DNA from: Temnothorax longispinosus | Taxonomy: Eukaryota; Arthropoda; Insecta; Hymenoptera; Formicidae | Assembly: GCF_030848805.1 (NCBI RefSeq) | Contig: NC_092365.1 | Location: 17,599,049 to 17,663,048, forward strand | Length of the DNA stretch: 64,000 nt | Direction: 5' to 3' | Part shown: in pieces, positions 12,717-25,931 of the stretch | Layout of the letters: each line of letters starts with the position of its first letter | Position numbering within the stretch: the stretch's first letter is position 1 | The notes under the pieces: generated by a model | What the model was told of the DNA's origin: nothing | Databases searched by the model: none | What the model saw: only the letters and a program-made list of their open reading frames with translations | Translations under genes and position numbers: made by a program

Positions 12717-15700
12717 AGCGCGAATAGTAATAAGTGAGACAATGAACTATAATGTTATTTGGAGCGTGATTAATTTTACATATTTGATTTGGACTGAATA
12801 TTCCCGGAAATCTAATCTATAGTATAGTAAAGAATCTAAACTATATGCCTGAGACAGAAGTCTTGCGTGGCGTTAAAAACATTTTATAGCCCTTCGCCAC
12901 GTGAAAATGGGCCTCATGCGCGAACGCTTTATCGCCCAGATAAGAGACGGCAGATTGTTCATTGCAATCCGACACGGCGAGAAAGAGAATTTAAGAATCC
13001 ACTTGAGAATTAATTTTATGGCACGTAAGCCGCCGTCGGGCGAAATTATGAAGTTTTGTCGTTCCGTAATGGGGCGCAGTTGCCAACATAGTTTTAAAAA
13101 GGGCAGGTGCACGGAGTCACGAGTCCCTACGCACCCTTTCGTGCCATCCACCCCTCAATCCTTAGAACTGCGCGACGAGGCATTGAGTTATTATTATCTG
13201 GGGCGGAGGATCTCATTATAGAGGCTTCCACAAGCCATAAACTTCAAGCTGTAGAGCGATCCGCATTGCCAAATGTGAAACGCCCGGCTACGATCTGGCT
13301 AGCATGCACAGTTGATAAATAATGCATATATGTCGCGCATGGGATTTACGTCGTTGGGACAACTGGAGCGGCGCTCGCGAGTGGCAATTTAATGCTTATA
13401 AAAAATCGCGAGGCCGTTTAAAACGCGCCTGTGAATCGCATTGTGTAGCCCTGTACAGCGATATATCCGTATCGCGTTTTCATTTATTCGCTTGTAATTT
13501 TTAAATAACGTCCTCGCATTTCCAATGACGTGAATAATACCGATAATGGGCATTCGAGCTTGAATCTGTTTACACCTGCATGAGGAAAATGTAGCCGCCA
13601 ATATCAATCTCGTTGTTCAAATTACATATTCTCTCTCGCAATGTATATTTGCCAATATTTCATCTTATCGTTTCTCGATTTTCGTCACAATTGCAATTTT
13701 CATAATATTTCGACATTCTTAATAATATAATTATTTCTGCAATTATTATTTTCATATTGCCACTTGTCATGCTTGCATTTTGAAATATTTTAGATCGCAA
13801 ATCCTACAACTGTGTAATTTATTCTATCAGCTAAATTATGTCATTATATCATCAATATTAATTAATCATTGCATCTGTCACTTCTTTTACAAATCTTCGT
13901 ATTTATTTAGCCGATATATATAACTGAACGTCTGGAACGTTTTTAGATCTTATATGATCATAGAAAAATATCAAGGAGACCTGAACATCTTGGTTCCTAA
14001 TGATGCATGACGATATTTGCATCCATGGTTGCGGAGCGCGTCACAAAGTGTTGTAAAGGGTCGTAAAGGTAAAGTTTAATGGGTTTCGATAAATTGTCGT
14101 GTGCTGTCTATCGACCGTGAATTCTTTCGCTTCGACGTATACCGGGTATGTGTGCGAATTGAGAGAATCCGTTAGGTGACGTTGACGAGAAAATGAAAAG
14201 GACGATGGAAAACTCGTGTAAACAAGGAAATTGATGACTTTCGGCACGATCAAACAGGCTGTTCGCATCGCGCGACACCCGCGAAAAATCGCGGTATCCA
14301 CACGCGGGGTTCCGTGCTCAAAAGCGGAAAGTCTCTTTCACATCGCGTCGTCGCGATTACATTTCCCGGTTCGGTTCAATTACATCGTCACTGACGGACG
14401 TAGCGCAACGTTTGGAACGCGACAGAAAGAAGGAAGACGCGTTCCTTTCGCGTTAATTCCATGAGCATAAGTATCTCAGGAATGTATTTTCCAGGAAATA
14501 AGAAAAACCGCTCCTCATTTCCGCAGTGAACGTTGATAATAATTACGATTCGTGCGACCTGAAAGGGTATTCGTGCGACGCAGCTGCGTCGAGAATTCGA
14601 ATAAGAGGCGACATTAATTACGATAAATAAATCCTAGGAAAATGCGTGTTGCTTCAGTTCGTGTGTTTCATACATTCTGTTCTGTAATCAAGTACAAATG
14701 AAAGTTAAAACCGCGAAAGATTTATCGAACCATTCTCCCGTTCTCGCAAAAAAACAGAAATTCATAACTCTCTCTTCCATGCATTTAATAATCCCTCGTC
14801 GTTAATTAATTTCCACGCGAATAGATTCGCATCGCTGCTTATGACTTAATTGGAAAGTGCACGTAGGCATGCAAAATTTGCAAAACATGTCCAACGTCGC
14901 TAATATTACCATTCGGATTATTATTCTCGAGAGATTTTCGCGGATCCCCTTCCCGTCTGCTTGAGAATATTCGAAAAGTTCGAGCTCTCGAGCGCGCCGA
15001 ACGCGTTCTATAGGCGTCGCTGTTTTACAGTCATCTACCAAAAAAATTCCGGAGACGATGGGAAAACTTTCTTTCGCAACTTTTCACCGTTTCCCGTGTT
15101 GTGCGCGGTAACTTTAAAGTGGCTATTCAATCACGCGATAGGTCCGTAAACTGTCGGCCATCGACGCGATATCGACGCTTGGCGTGTCGTTCGACGTTAA
15201 GAATTTCGAAGGAGATCGAAGCGAGCGAGGAGAAAAAAGATCGGGAGATAGAGACAATCGGGACCTTTATCTACGCAGAGCGCAGATAAATGAGCCATTT
15301 GTACGTACTAATGATGCGATCTATGTAACGGCCTGTATACGCCCATCGTCGTTTCAGTATATTTTCGAGTCGACCCGCTAAGCACGCGCGCTACCGGATT
15401 ATACACCCACACAATTTCAGACATGCAATTATGCAATTAAGCCCTTCGCTCGTAACGTACACTCTACCCACTCGAGAGGACTACTTTCTAACATGCAACC
15501 GCATTGCTGAACGTTAAGAGAGAGTGTGAGAGAGAGAGGCGCTCTCGCGTAAGTGTAGCGAAATGCAGCGCGAACCCGCTATGACTCACGTTAAACGGCG
15601 AAAGGATTTGGACGTATACAAAGGATACGTTTAATGTTCGATATTAAATCCCCGAGAGTAGTTGCAATTGCGACGGGTGTTTCTAGGTACGACGTATGCG

Positions 15701-18700
15701 CCCAGCTCCCGCACAACGTGCGTCCTTAACGTATCTAATAACCAGTGTATCCTAGTTAAAACGTAATTATTCGATTGCCAGAGCGGGAATTCATTAATGA
15801 GGCGAGGGTATCGCGCGGCAAATATATATCGCGCAATTAAGCGCGGTAAAAGGGGTCATCTAATCCGCTCTATGGGGCGATATCGTGATAGCCATGAGCG
15901 GCCGAACCCAACTAGCGCGGCCTTTGCCACGGTCTCTCCCTTTATCGATGTGCTCGGCAGTATATATATATACCAAACGTACGTTTGACTGGAAATCGTG
16001 CCTGCTCGTACCTCACGCACGAAGTTCCTAGGCCATCGCCGAGAATACCGCTTGACCCCGACAGCCGTGGAACTATGCATTTGCCGGGGCAGCCATACAT
16101 TACACGGGCACACATCTTGGTTTCCGCTCCGCGAAACGTCGAGCACGATGCACTTGTACCCGAGCACCTAAACTCTCTTCCTCTGGCTTACCCGCTAAAA
16201 CACTATACCTTGTTGACGACACCGTGGATGTAAAATTTAAATAATAACTCGAGGAACGGTCGGTTAAATAATACTACTGATATATTTAATTTTATTTTTA
16301 ATAATTAAAAATATTACTTTTTCGAGTACTTAATTTTTGACTAATTATAAGACTAAAATTTTCCAATAGTATTAACTTCTTCTAGAAAAGGGGTTATGCA
16401 TTATCTAGATCATTAAAACACGCGTGGAAGTTGTTTATAAATTACAACCGTGAGATAATTGCGAAAAGAAAATTCTAGAAAAAGTTCTAGTCTCGTGTTC
16501 CCTCCGTCTCTAATTACGTAATTACGTTGTAGTGTATTTGCGCTTGTGCTATATAATTTCGACATTCTCTTTATCTGCCATGTCATTGTCGAGTCCCGAC
16601 CAGTTATCTATTTCAAAACAATTTCTACGCATTTGTAGCGTTTGTGAAATTCAATTCGATTCATAATAGATGAATCTATCCATCTATCCGCATACCATCG
16701 CACGATGCTTCTCGAGAGAACTAGTTTCAGAACATGTGTAATCGATTAATTTCGGTTCAATTTTCGATGAAACACAATACACGAGAGTGATCTCTATAGC
16801 AATGCAAACGCGCGGTATTATAGGATGCATTCTTTCGTGAAATACGTTTTCTCGTCTCTAGAGGATCGGGAATTGGATTAAAAGACGTTAAGAGTCGGGC
16901 TGTCAAAATATATTTCCCTTTTTTTTCTCCCTGACTTGGTGTCTCTGAATGAATACACGCGATAAGGAGGTCGCGAATAGCGAGATCCCCTAGATCCGCA
17001 ACCTTTCACCAGATATTCTAGCACCTGCCGCTTCATAAAATAGCACGGTGCTTATGCGCGCCGCGACGCGACGTATGCCGGCATTTGAGGGGAAAGAAGG
17101 AACGGGGCTTTTTACGTCGAGGGCTCGCTACCTAATATCCAGGCGGGCCACTTCAACGTAACTCGAGCGAGATACAATCGTCCGCAAAAGTCGGCGTCCT
17201 TCGCGTGCCCGTATGCCGTGTGACCTCGATACCGCGCGACCTGATAAGACGCCTCACGTCGATACCGCGCGCGCGGAAAGGCAGCGGCGCGCGCGGCGGA
17301 GCGCCGTTGCCTCTTAATACGACTTTATCAGGCATCGCTCGTCGTTTGTAGGTACGTAGGTACGAGCGCTTCGATATAAGTGGCGGAGCGCGCGGTATTA
17401 CAACAACACAATTTAATGGAAATGTATAACGTGATTTTACGTAATGCGACGTTACGTCGATTTGCCGTTCCTCGCGTCCCCGCGCCGGGCACGGTGCAAT
17501 CGTAAAGTTTGTTATTGTATCGCAAACGCTACCTAATGTAACAATGCATAAAATAATAATGTTACGGTGCGGCGCGCGTAATCGTGTTATATCCGCGATG
17601 TTGCGGCACGGTGTGAAATTACAGTACACCGCTCGAAAATGCCTTGCATGTCTTCTGACTGCCGCGACGAAGGCGGATACGTTATACGTGTCATCGACTA
17701 CTTGGGCGTCCGCGTTGTACGTCTCTAACTACTTCGACGCTTAGTTCGTATGTCCGATCAAAGCGCCTGATATCGCGTTGCCTGTAGTCAGCGACATTGT
17801 TATCGGTACCGTTACCTTGCGCTTAAAGGGGGCGAAACGTTGCGTGTTGACATGCATTGAATATACCCGCTGTAATTTACGATGAAACGTAAATAGGAGA
17901 AATAACGCGAATGTCGAGTTTAATTTAAAGAGAACCACTCTCTAAAAGCTGGACCGGAGCGGCGGACGGATTCACTGACTGAGCCATTAAGTGCTGTTTC
18001 CACTTAATCCGGATTTTCTCCCGGTATGTTGTTTCTATGGATAACGATAATTTACTTACGTTCGCTTTAATACCACTGTAAAGCGCATTCACCGTGTGTC
18101 CGAGCGAATGATTTTTAATGCTCGCGCCGTAAACTAAAATGAATATAAACACACAAACTTGCTAAGCTAAATGTTACGTACTAAGGCGCGGATCGTAATC
18201 TGATTAACGTTGAAGGTAATCTCGTCCCCAAGACGATCCTATTATACGAGACAACATCGGAAAGTGAGCGTCAGACTTAATCTCGTTGCTCGATACTCAC
18301 CAGATGATTCGTTCCGACGTGGCTGCTGGGGCGGCTTTTATCGAGAAATTTCGGTAGACTCGGGGCTCGGGGTGCACAGAACATAACGATAATGTATTTA
18401 CTCGTTCGAATAACAGTCGTATCTGAATATCTAAAGAAATTGAGTGACAAAGACGCGACACGATATTCCGCGACTGGAATAAGTAGCGAGAGGGTACAAA
18501 AGTTCCAACATAAATGGAGAAATATTAAAATGAGAGAAAATAGATTCAAAGTTCGAAAATATTATGTAAGACTGTACCTTATCTCGTTCCTATTAGTTAA
18601 TTTTATTATTTCAAATTTTGTTACGCGTTCTTCTTTATTATTACTTCATAACTCTGAGGTATGAATAAGGTACAATATTATGATAATCATCGCGTGAAGC

Positions 18701-21130
18701 TGCGCGAGGTAAGCTGGAAGTGCTGCGGGAAATGATAGACAGGTTGCGAAAGGGGTGAAGGAGCGAGATGAGGGAAATTTTCACTCGCTCCACAAACGAG
18801 GAAACGGTGCACTTCCTGGCCTGGCTTCCTGTGCGGACTGTACGCGAGAGAGATATCGACCAACCTCTGATGCTGCCTCTGCGAGGTAGCACTCTTACGA
18901 TCGTATTTCGAATACAGCGGCGTCTGCACGCAAGCGACCTTTGCGGTATGTACAGCTGGCATCGCCAGTATCCTGGTCTTATGATAAAATAATTCGAGGG
19001 ATTTTCTCACCGCCCCGCGTCGATGAGCGCGCGCGAACACGCGCGAACACGCGCGTTATACTCGACTGCACTTTCGGAGGCGACGATTCTCGACGTTGAA
19101 CGGCGACAAGATGCCCCGTGTCTGGGAAAGAAGACGCGAAATAGATTTACGAGCGCCCAAGAACACGGCGCCCCGAGCGCTTGACACGCTTCCTCGTAAA
19201 TTGCGCGTGTGTCACGAGCGCGACGAAACCATCAGCGACCGGTATCGTTGCGCCGCGCTATACGCTAATGAATATCAGGGCAATGTCAGCGGCACGTTAC
19301 ACATATAAATTAATTATCCCGCCTTAAAAGTTCATTCGACCCTCGTCCCGGAGACGGAAGTTTTAATTAACTCCGTCTTTTTCGTAAAACTTCCCTCTTG
19401 TAAAGAACTACCTGCTACTTCGCCGGTCCGTGCGGGCAGCGTTAGGATATTTTACTGCGTGAGGAATATTTTATTGCACATACATATGCAAAATATGCAT
19501 GAGATATATTTATAGATGACATTTTGTGCAATGGGATGTTCGCCGAGCGAATTATAGCGATGCAGGCGAGCGAAATAACGATGACTATTCCCGGACTCGC
19601 CGAAAGTAAATATCAATATAACGGTGATTCAATGCGGAACATCTGTCACGTCAGCACGCTGACGTCAAATTTCAAACAAGAACGTTCAGAGATTCGGAAT
19701 GCAATTAATATATTGATATTACAGTAATCATAATAGAAAGGTATTTTTTAATAAAGAAGGTAGATCACAAAACATTCACATCATTATATAAATGATAACA
19801 AATTAATAGTTTTAGTGAATCTAAAGCATATTAATTTAAGCATATATAAATAAATTCAACTAAATTTAGTTAAGAAACAGTTCATAATTAAGTACTACTG
19901 TGATAAGTATACGGAATTTGAGTCGAAGTAAGATTTTAATTGCGATAAATTTAAGCAGCGCGGCACTTCGCTTCTTTTTTTCTACATTTTCTTCTCCATT
20001 CACAACCACCAGTGCTAATGCCGATTGGTAGATGCTCAAAAGTACGAACGTTTTGCCGATGTTACTTCGGGAGTTAATAACATGCTAAAGCGACGATCAA
20101 TAACAGCTCAGCGTGTCGCGGCGGAAAGACGCGGTTGGAAGCTATGCAGGAGTAGCAAAGGCATTCCGTGCGCGAAAGTTTCGAAATGATCTCCTCATTT
20201 ACCATCATCCGTAATCGCAGAACTCGGGGCTGATAATTTGATGACTCCCCAAGTTCACCCCCCAAAAGGATTAGTACCTTTGGAGAAAAACTTTTTAATG
20301 AGTTCCCCCTCCCCCTCCCGCGCCTTCCCGCTCAGGAAAGATCTTATCGTCGTAATTATTAATACTTCTGCCGGATATCCCGCCTCAGGGTAATGTAAAG
20401 CAATAGAACAAGAATCTCTCGCGGTTTAATTTCCTCATATATCGTCCAGCACACAGGATTAACGATAGCTTCGTGATACTATAGCGGCGCAACGCCTGCA
20501 TTTTAAATGGCAAATCCGTTCGGGCTCGATTACATTTTATATTTAATTTGCAATGGATGTATGGGTAATGGATATCACCCAAGCCGCATGCAAGTCCATC
20601 ATCCGCGATGCCCGTTACTGAAAGCTGGAGGTATCCGATATATCGCCGGTATACGCTCGATCTCTATATGAAATATGTACTTAGCGATAGAAGCATAATT
20701 ATAATTATTGGGCAACTTGATGGGGGAGTGTTGTATCGCTCTCGGAATTTAATCCAATGAGGATACAGTTTGTATTATTAACAACAATCAAGCGATAAAA
20801 TAGCACGAATATATATATCGAGCAGTAATTAATTGAACACGGAATTAAATATACTTTACGCAACGTGCGGCTCATACACGGCGCATTAATTTTTACCGTG
20901 TTTACCGGTGTCGCGCGGAAAGTTATCAATTTCCGTGTTATATTATATGCAGAGAGAATATTAGTTTAGTCACACACGAGCGTAAACTTGTCGTGCCGGC
21001 ACGCGGATATGCGCGAGAGCCTAGATCGTTACGATTCACCGCCAAATGAAATCCCGTCCCGAGACAGGCATAATACAATCGAGCCAATACTGTCGGCGTG
21101 CATTCAGAGAAAAGTAGGTATTCGTCGTCG
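12713..21130. other. Non-coding mixed-composition DNA
   Basis: No exon was recognised. CpG-rich blocks lie at about 12890-13480, 14960-15300, 16960-17740 and 18960-19310. AT-rich blocks lie at about 13620-13930, 16240-16400 and 19720-19950. A GA/GT run is at 15517-15539 and a GCGCGAACAC direct repeat is near 19030-19050. The longest open frame (17153-17629, minus, 158 codons) has no domain and lies in the CpG-rich block. Confidence 0.55.
15517..15539. repeat. Short GA/GT repeat
   Basis: An interrupted GAGAGAGTGTGAGAGAGAGA-type run. Confidence 0.7.
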
Positions 21131-21140
21131 CACCTGTTGG
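21131..21140 (+). promoter_or_regulatory. CACCTGTTGG E-box copy 1
   Basis: CACCTGTTGG followed by TCGC. The reverse complement contains CAACAGGTG, the consensus for Snail/Escargot/Scratch zinc-finger repressors. Part of a five-copy same-strand cluster; function is inferred only. Confidence 0.3.
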
Positions 21141-21336
21141 TCGCATTAACGTATCGTATTTTCAGCCGCGCGATTTGTATGCGCGTCCTACGAAGACCGC
21201 CGAAGATCTTCTCCGCCGATGAGAACACGCGCTTCGTTCCGTGTCGTTAATGTCGCGAAACATAGAGTGCAGGCGCGCGGCCGCAAAAATAAATAGCTCG
21301 CGACGAGCCCGATGGAGGAGAGTATTCCCGTTGGCG

Positions 21337-21346
21337 CACCTGTTGG
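21337..21346 (+). promoter_or_regulatory. CACCTGTTGG E-box copy 2
   Basis: The same core and the same TCGC 3' extension as the copy at 21131, starting 206 bp downstream of it and with GC-rich flanks. Confidence 0.3.
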
Positions 21347-23256
21347 TCGCTTTGTCAAATCGACGAGTCCATCGACCCGCAAATCATTGTCTTATCTCAA
21401 TTCGCCGGGATTAATTCTATCGGTCTTCCTCCGATATAAACGTCGCGTCCCCCATCCGTTACCCGGCAGTATATCGTTGTCGGATCTATCGATCTCTCTG
21501 TAACGTCAGTCTAAAAAAATTGCGGGTTTTAGCGAAGTATATATATCGAATGGGAAACGAATGTGGTTTTGGCGAGGAAGCGGAATAAGGGATTACCGCG
21601 ATGGCGATGCCATATTTGACGGATACTGCACGTTACCAGATAGAATTTTAACGATTCGGGAAACTTTTGCGCGCTGCGGACAAAGGCGCGTATCGTTTCG
21701 TTAGCTTTATTTTATAATTAAGCCGCGGGGCTCATAATTAAGCCGCGCGCACGCAGACTTTACGAATACGAAAGAACAAAATCCGCCTGTGAAAAAAAGT
21801 AATCAGGTATCCGGCGGGCAAAAATTTCAGCGACTCTCCTTTGTCTTGCAAAATGCGGTTCTTTTATCGACGCGATGAAAGAACTGATTTCGAAACGCAT
21901 TCGCGCGATTTTACTTTTGAAAAACGCACGTACTTTAAAACATTTTATATAAAAAATTTCGCGTTATATAAAAAGTTTCTATATTCTATACTGCTTGGAT
22001 ATGTCCAACTCGTACAATAAAATAAAATCAGAGTGAGAAATTTTGTAAGCTTTTAATGCAGCGTATATATCATGTATTGAAATCTAAATGTAAATAAGAG
22101 CGTTTCGCGCGAGTCTCGCATAATTTCATTATTATATGTGCATTCTGCAAAAATATACAACAGGATGAAAGAATAATGGTATTATCGCAGATTTTATATT
22201 TTCAACTAACAACCGTAATTATCATACACGTTCCGGTCCAGCATTAATTTTGCAAGGGAAGCAAAAGTAAATTTGAACGACAGAATAATAATAACTAAAA
22301 TTAAACTTTTAATAATCTCGATATACTGCAACGCTTTAATAATCTCTCGTGTAACACGATATATAATATAGATTCGTGAAATCTCGAAAGTGATTTCTGT
22401 TTCAGAATTTAGAAGCGCACTTATGCGGTTGGAAAAACGTACGATTTGCAATCGCGAAATGCAGGTTAATTAATGAAAATTCATTCGCCGTGAATACGTG
22501 AAATATTGATCAATGGCTTCCCACTGCGCAAACCCCGCACACTATCTAATGGATAATAGGACTGATGCTAGTCAACTTTATCGAAACGTTGGTAAACAAC
22601 ATGAGGTTTGGCGATGACGTGTTGTTTGCCTGCGCGCGTGTTCGGTTAGGTACAATACTCAACGGAGTTAAAACTATTTCAACGGAATAATTCGTGATGC
22701 TATTAGTATACGACTGTACGAAATTCGCCATCGATATGAATGTATTCCGAATGCAATCGCGCAATATCGCGGGCAGGGAAGCCCGAAATAACAATACCAT
22801 CTGCATAACGCGGCGATTCCGACCGTAATTTCGCGTCGTTGTTACTCCGTTTTCCCCGAGTCAAGTTTAAAACACTCCGCCGCGACGAAATAACATCGGG
22901 AGGAGGTGAAACAATGGTACATATAATCCTCTTTTCTATCCCGCGTATCTTTATGTACGCGCTCTCGGGCGCTCGCTTATTTCTCCCCGACGATTTTACG
23001 CGGAAACGTCGAGGGAAACGTAGCGGCGAAATGAATAAACGGATTTGCGGCTCTTTTAGCGGTGCATTATTTCGCGTGGCGGTTTATTAAATTACGCCTT
23101 CAAATAATGTCAAGATCAAACCTGAAACAACGGCGCGCACAATGCGACCGCTCGTGTATTTCCACGCTGAGGCTGAAGCACCTCTAATTACACGAGCGTA
23201 TTACATTACGCGTTACGCTTGTCACCGCGTCACCATTACTTTCCGCATCGCGGACG

Positions 23257-23297
23257 TTTTTCTCTTTCTCTCTCTATCTTTCTCTCTCCCTCTCTGT
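23257..23297. repeat. CT microsatellite
   Basis: An imperfect CT/TTTC run. Confidence 0.85.
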
Positions 23298-23579
23298 TCC
23301 CAACCGTTTCATCGCGCGTTTGTGTAGCACACAAGAAACCGTCGCGCCGAAGAAATGGTTTTACTGGCTATATAAAAACTTTCGCGCGCGACATCACGCA
23401 GGGCGCGGTTTCCTTATTGTTAAACGTCACGCGGCTATTTTAGAACCGGCGACCACCCGTTTCCGAAAGAAATATTTGCGGTAACGATAACGTCCTTGGT
23501 GAAAAACGTATCGACGTCGTGGAGCCAGCCTCCGGTCGTCGATCGTAGGGAAAAGAATGAGTTACGTTGCCGTCGTTTT

Positions 23580-23589
23580 CACCTGTTGG
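23580..23589 (+). promoter_or_regulatory. CACCTGTTGG E-box copy 3
   Basis: The core is conserved; the 3' extension diverges to CGCC. Confidence 0.3.
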
Positions 23590-23707
23590 CGCCACGAATA
23601 CCCACGTATGTGATGTGACGCATGGTGGCTCGGCTACCGCGAGCACCTCCGTCAAATTTCCGTGGCGAACGCCACGGCCGACACAAAGAAAAATTCTATT
23701 ATCGCGG

Positions 23708-23717
23708 CACCTGTTGG
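23708..23717 (+). promoter_or_regulatory. CACCTGTTGG E-box copy 4
   Basis: The core with the TCGC extension, as at 21131 and 21337. Confidence 0.3.
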
Positions 23718-23917
23718 TCGCCGTCCGACGTCCGACGGCGCGCGGCGTCGCGTCGTCCCCCTTTTCGTCCGACACTCCCTCTGACAACGCGTCGGGCGCG
23801 GGGCTCTTCCCCGGCCTCTATCAAGCCTCGAACCCATTCAAATGGTCACAATGTAATCGAACCGTTTCCACCGGCATGAGCACTCCACTCCGTCGCCGCG
23901 AAGAAGAAACCGCTGGC

Positions 23918-23927
23918 TACCTGTTGG
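23918..23927 (+). promoter_or_regulatory. TACCTGTTGG motif copy 5
   Basis: First base changed (T for C); ACCTGTTGGTC is retained and then diverges to ACG. Confidence 0.25.
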
Positions 23928-25902
23928 TCACGACCGTGACAAATGCTATCGTCCAGGCGACTATCCTTCATTGCCACCGGAACTTTCAAGTCGCGTTTCC
24001 GTCCGCGCTGCCGACGCGACGTGTTATCGATCCTGCCAAATGAACGCAAAAACCATTTTACCTTGTTCGCGCAATCTTCATTCGAGGCGGGTTCCTCTGA
24101 TTCCGGCGCGACCGCCTTATCGTTCACCAACGATCGAAATTCGCTTAAAATGTAACGTCTTGATCTCTATCTCTCGGATCGCACATTGCAAATTTTATGG
24201 AATGTATGTTTATTGTCATTCTCACGTAACAGTTCTCTCATAATAAACTTTTAGCTCGACAATTAATATTATTATAAAAAGTTGTATTGTACCAAATTCT
24301 TGTAATTTATGTCAGATGGCGTCTATAAATTTTACATATTAAACGAACACTCTTGTCGCGTTAACCATCATCTCCGATCTAATAACGCTATGATAATTGC
24401 ATATTTTGATTCAAGATACAAATATCGATGAATATCTCTGATGCGATACGGAATACCGCGACAGGACAATACATGGAATTTCCATCGCCATTATCGATTC
24501 ATAGGAATTCATTGCGTCCTTGGGTGTCTCCCGCAGCGTCAAGATTGCTTCCTCATGAATAAAGCAAAACGAGTTTCTCGGGCGGCTGGGAACGGGGCGT
24601 GATTACGTTCCTCCGTAAACGAATGCGAATGGCGCTACGAAATTTGGCAGTTAGGGGCAGCCGTATATATTCGCTCTGCGGAGACTTCGCGAACGGTATA
24701 CAGAGCAAACGGAGAACGCGCGGAAGGTGCCTGGATGCCTCCGAAAAGCCACGATTCCCCGGCCACCATCTTCCCCAGCTTCATGCTCGTTTGTCTAATC
24801 CCGGCTTAGGCACTCCGAGACACTCGCGACGGCGGCGCGGCGCGCGGATGCAGGCACAGCGCAAAGCCGCAAATTCTAGACTCCGCAAAGGCGGAAATGA
24901 GTTTTTCCCGAATGCAACGCGCGTGTCGGACCGAGCGCAAAGACCCCTCCTGATCCTCCCGTAATCTGAGTCTGCACTTTTAACAAATTCCGTATAAAAA
25001 TTTCTTCGGTGCGCTATGTGTGCACGTGAAAGCCAAAGGAAGCATTTACAATAGTAATTATCCTTATTACGGTTCTATTAACAAAATGGAATACTTCATA
25101 CATGGAAATGGGATAGTATCTGTACATATAATTGCTTTAATAGCGTTGTATATGCCGATGTAGCGTTAAAGCGCGATTAACAATAAGAAATATAGTCATT
25201 CCGGGCTTAAAAGTGGCTATAAACGGGTTATACAAAGCGCACAAAGGTCACGTACGGGGAGAGCTTAGAGACTAAAACGTGCCATAAGTTATACTATATT
25301 GCCGCGGCGAGATGTCATTTGTGCTTTATATTAAGCGCGGAAACCTTGTTACTTTAATAGTCCTAACGGTGACACTCGTAGTGCAGTGCACGAGAGCCAC
25401 CGGCCATTCGGTTAACTCTCCCGACTTCTTAAAGGGCTAATGCATATGGATATTACGCGACGCGCCATTAACGTCGACATCTCGATACCGGAACCAATGT
25501 TTATGGAGTAGCCCGTGGCGGCTCGGTGGGATCAGCCACCGCTACGGCTATTCCCAAGGCACCTCGTTCCCTCGTTCGTCTAATCCCGCCTAGGCTTAGC
25601 CGTTGTGGGTTACGGGGCGACGCAACAGCGATCGGCATCCGTGCTCTCCGGACTCGGAGTTGGGATAAAACCGGGCTTTCGGTCTGACACGCCTGAAATA
25701 TGTTCCGACCAGGAGAGAACGCATGTAACATCCGATAAACGTCCCCCGCGCCAACAGCGATATTTACCGTGTCCGTCGCGCGAGACGTCGCGCGTTTAGG
25801 GTGCCATTCAGTGTCGCGTCGCACGTGCCGCGTTTCCCACGCGCGTTCACGGCTCGGCCGACAGTGTGATAACGAACATTTCCGGCGCGCGGAATGCCCT
25901 TT

Positions 25903-25931
25903 GCAGCAGCAGCAGCAACAGCCTGCAGCAA
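25903..25931. repeat. CAG trinucleotide repeat
   Basis: (CAG)4-type repeat with CAACAG and CTGCAG interruptions. It reads as six glutamines on the + strand or poly-Cys/Ala on the minus strand. No supporting gene structure was found. Confidence 0.75.

Larger units (their letters stand above)
21141..23579. other. Non-coding DNA between ACCTGTTGG motif copies
   Basis: An AT-rich centre (about 21930-22450) is flanked by CpG-rich DNA. ATAATTAAGCCGCG occurs twice within about 40 bp near 21712-21750. A 59-codon frame from the ATG at 22914 has a leader-like start and dibasic pairs (see findings) but no homology I recognise. A CT tract lies at 23257-23297. Confidence 0.5.

Noticed and set aside
12631..12822. 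Frame with Tyr-Ile repeats
   Set aside because: Produced by the TA microsatellite.
17153..17629. 158-codon open frame, minus strand
   Set aside because: Compositional; no domain, and a second 65-codon frame on the same strand overlaps it.
23369..23400. TATATAAAA as a second core promoter
   Set aside because: The nearest initiator-like TCA is only about 25-27 bases away and a poor match; downstream shows no gene.
23567..24043. 158-codon open frame, plus strand
   Set aside because: Overlaps several other frames in both directions and spans three ACCTGTTGG motifs; no domain recognised.
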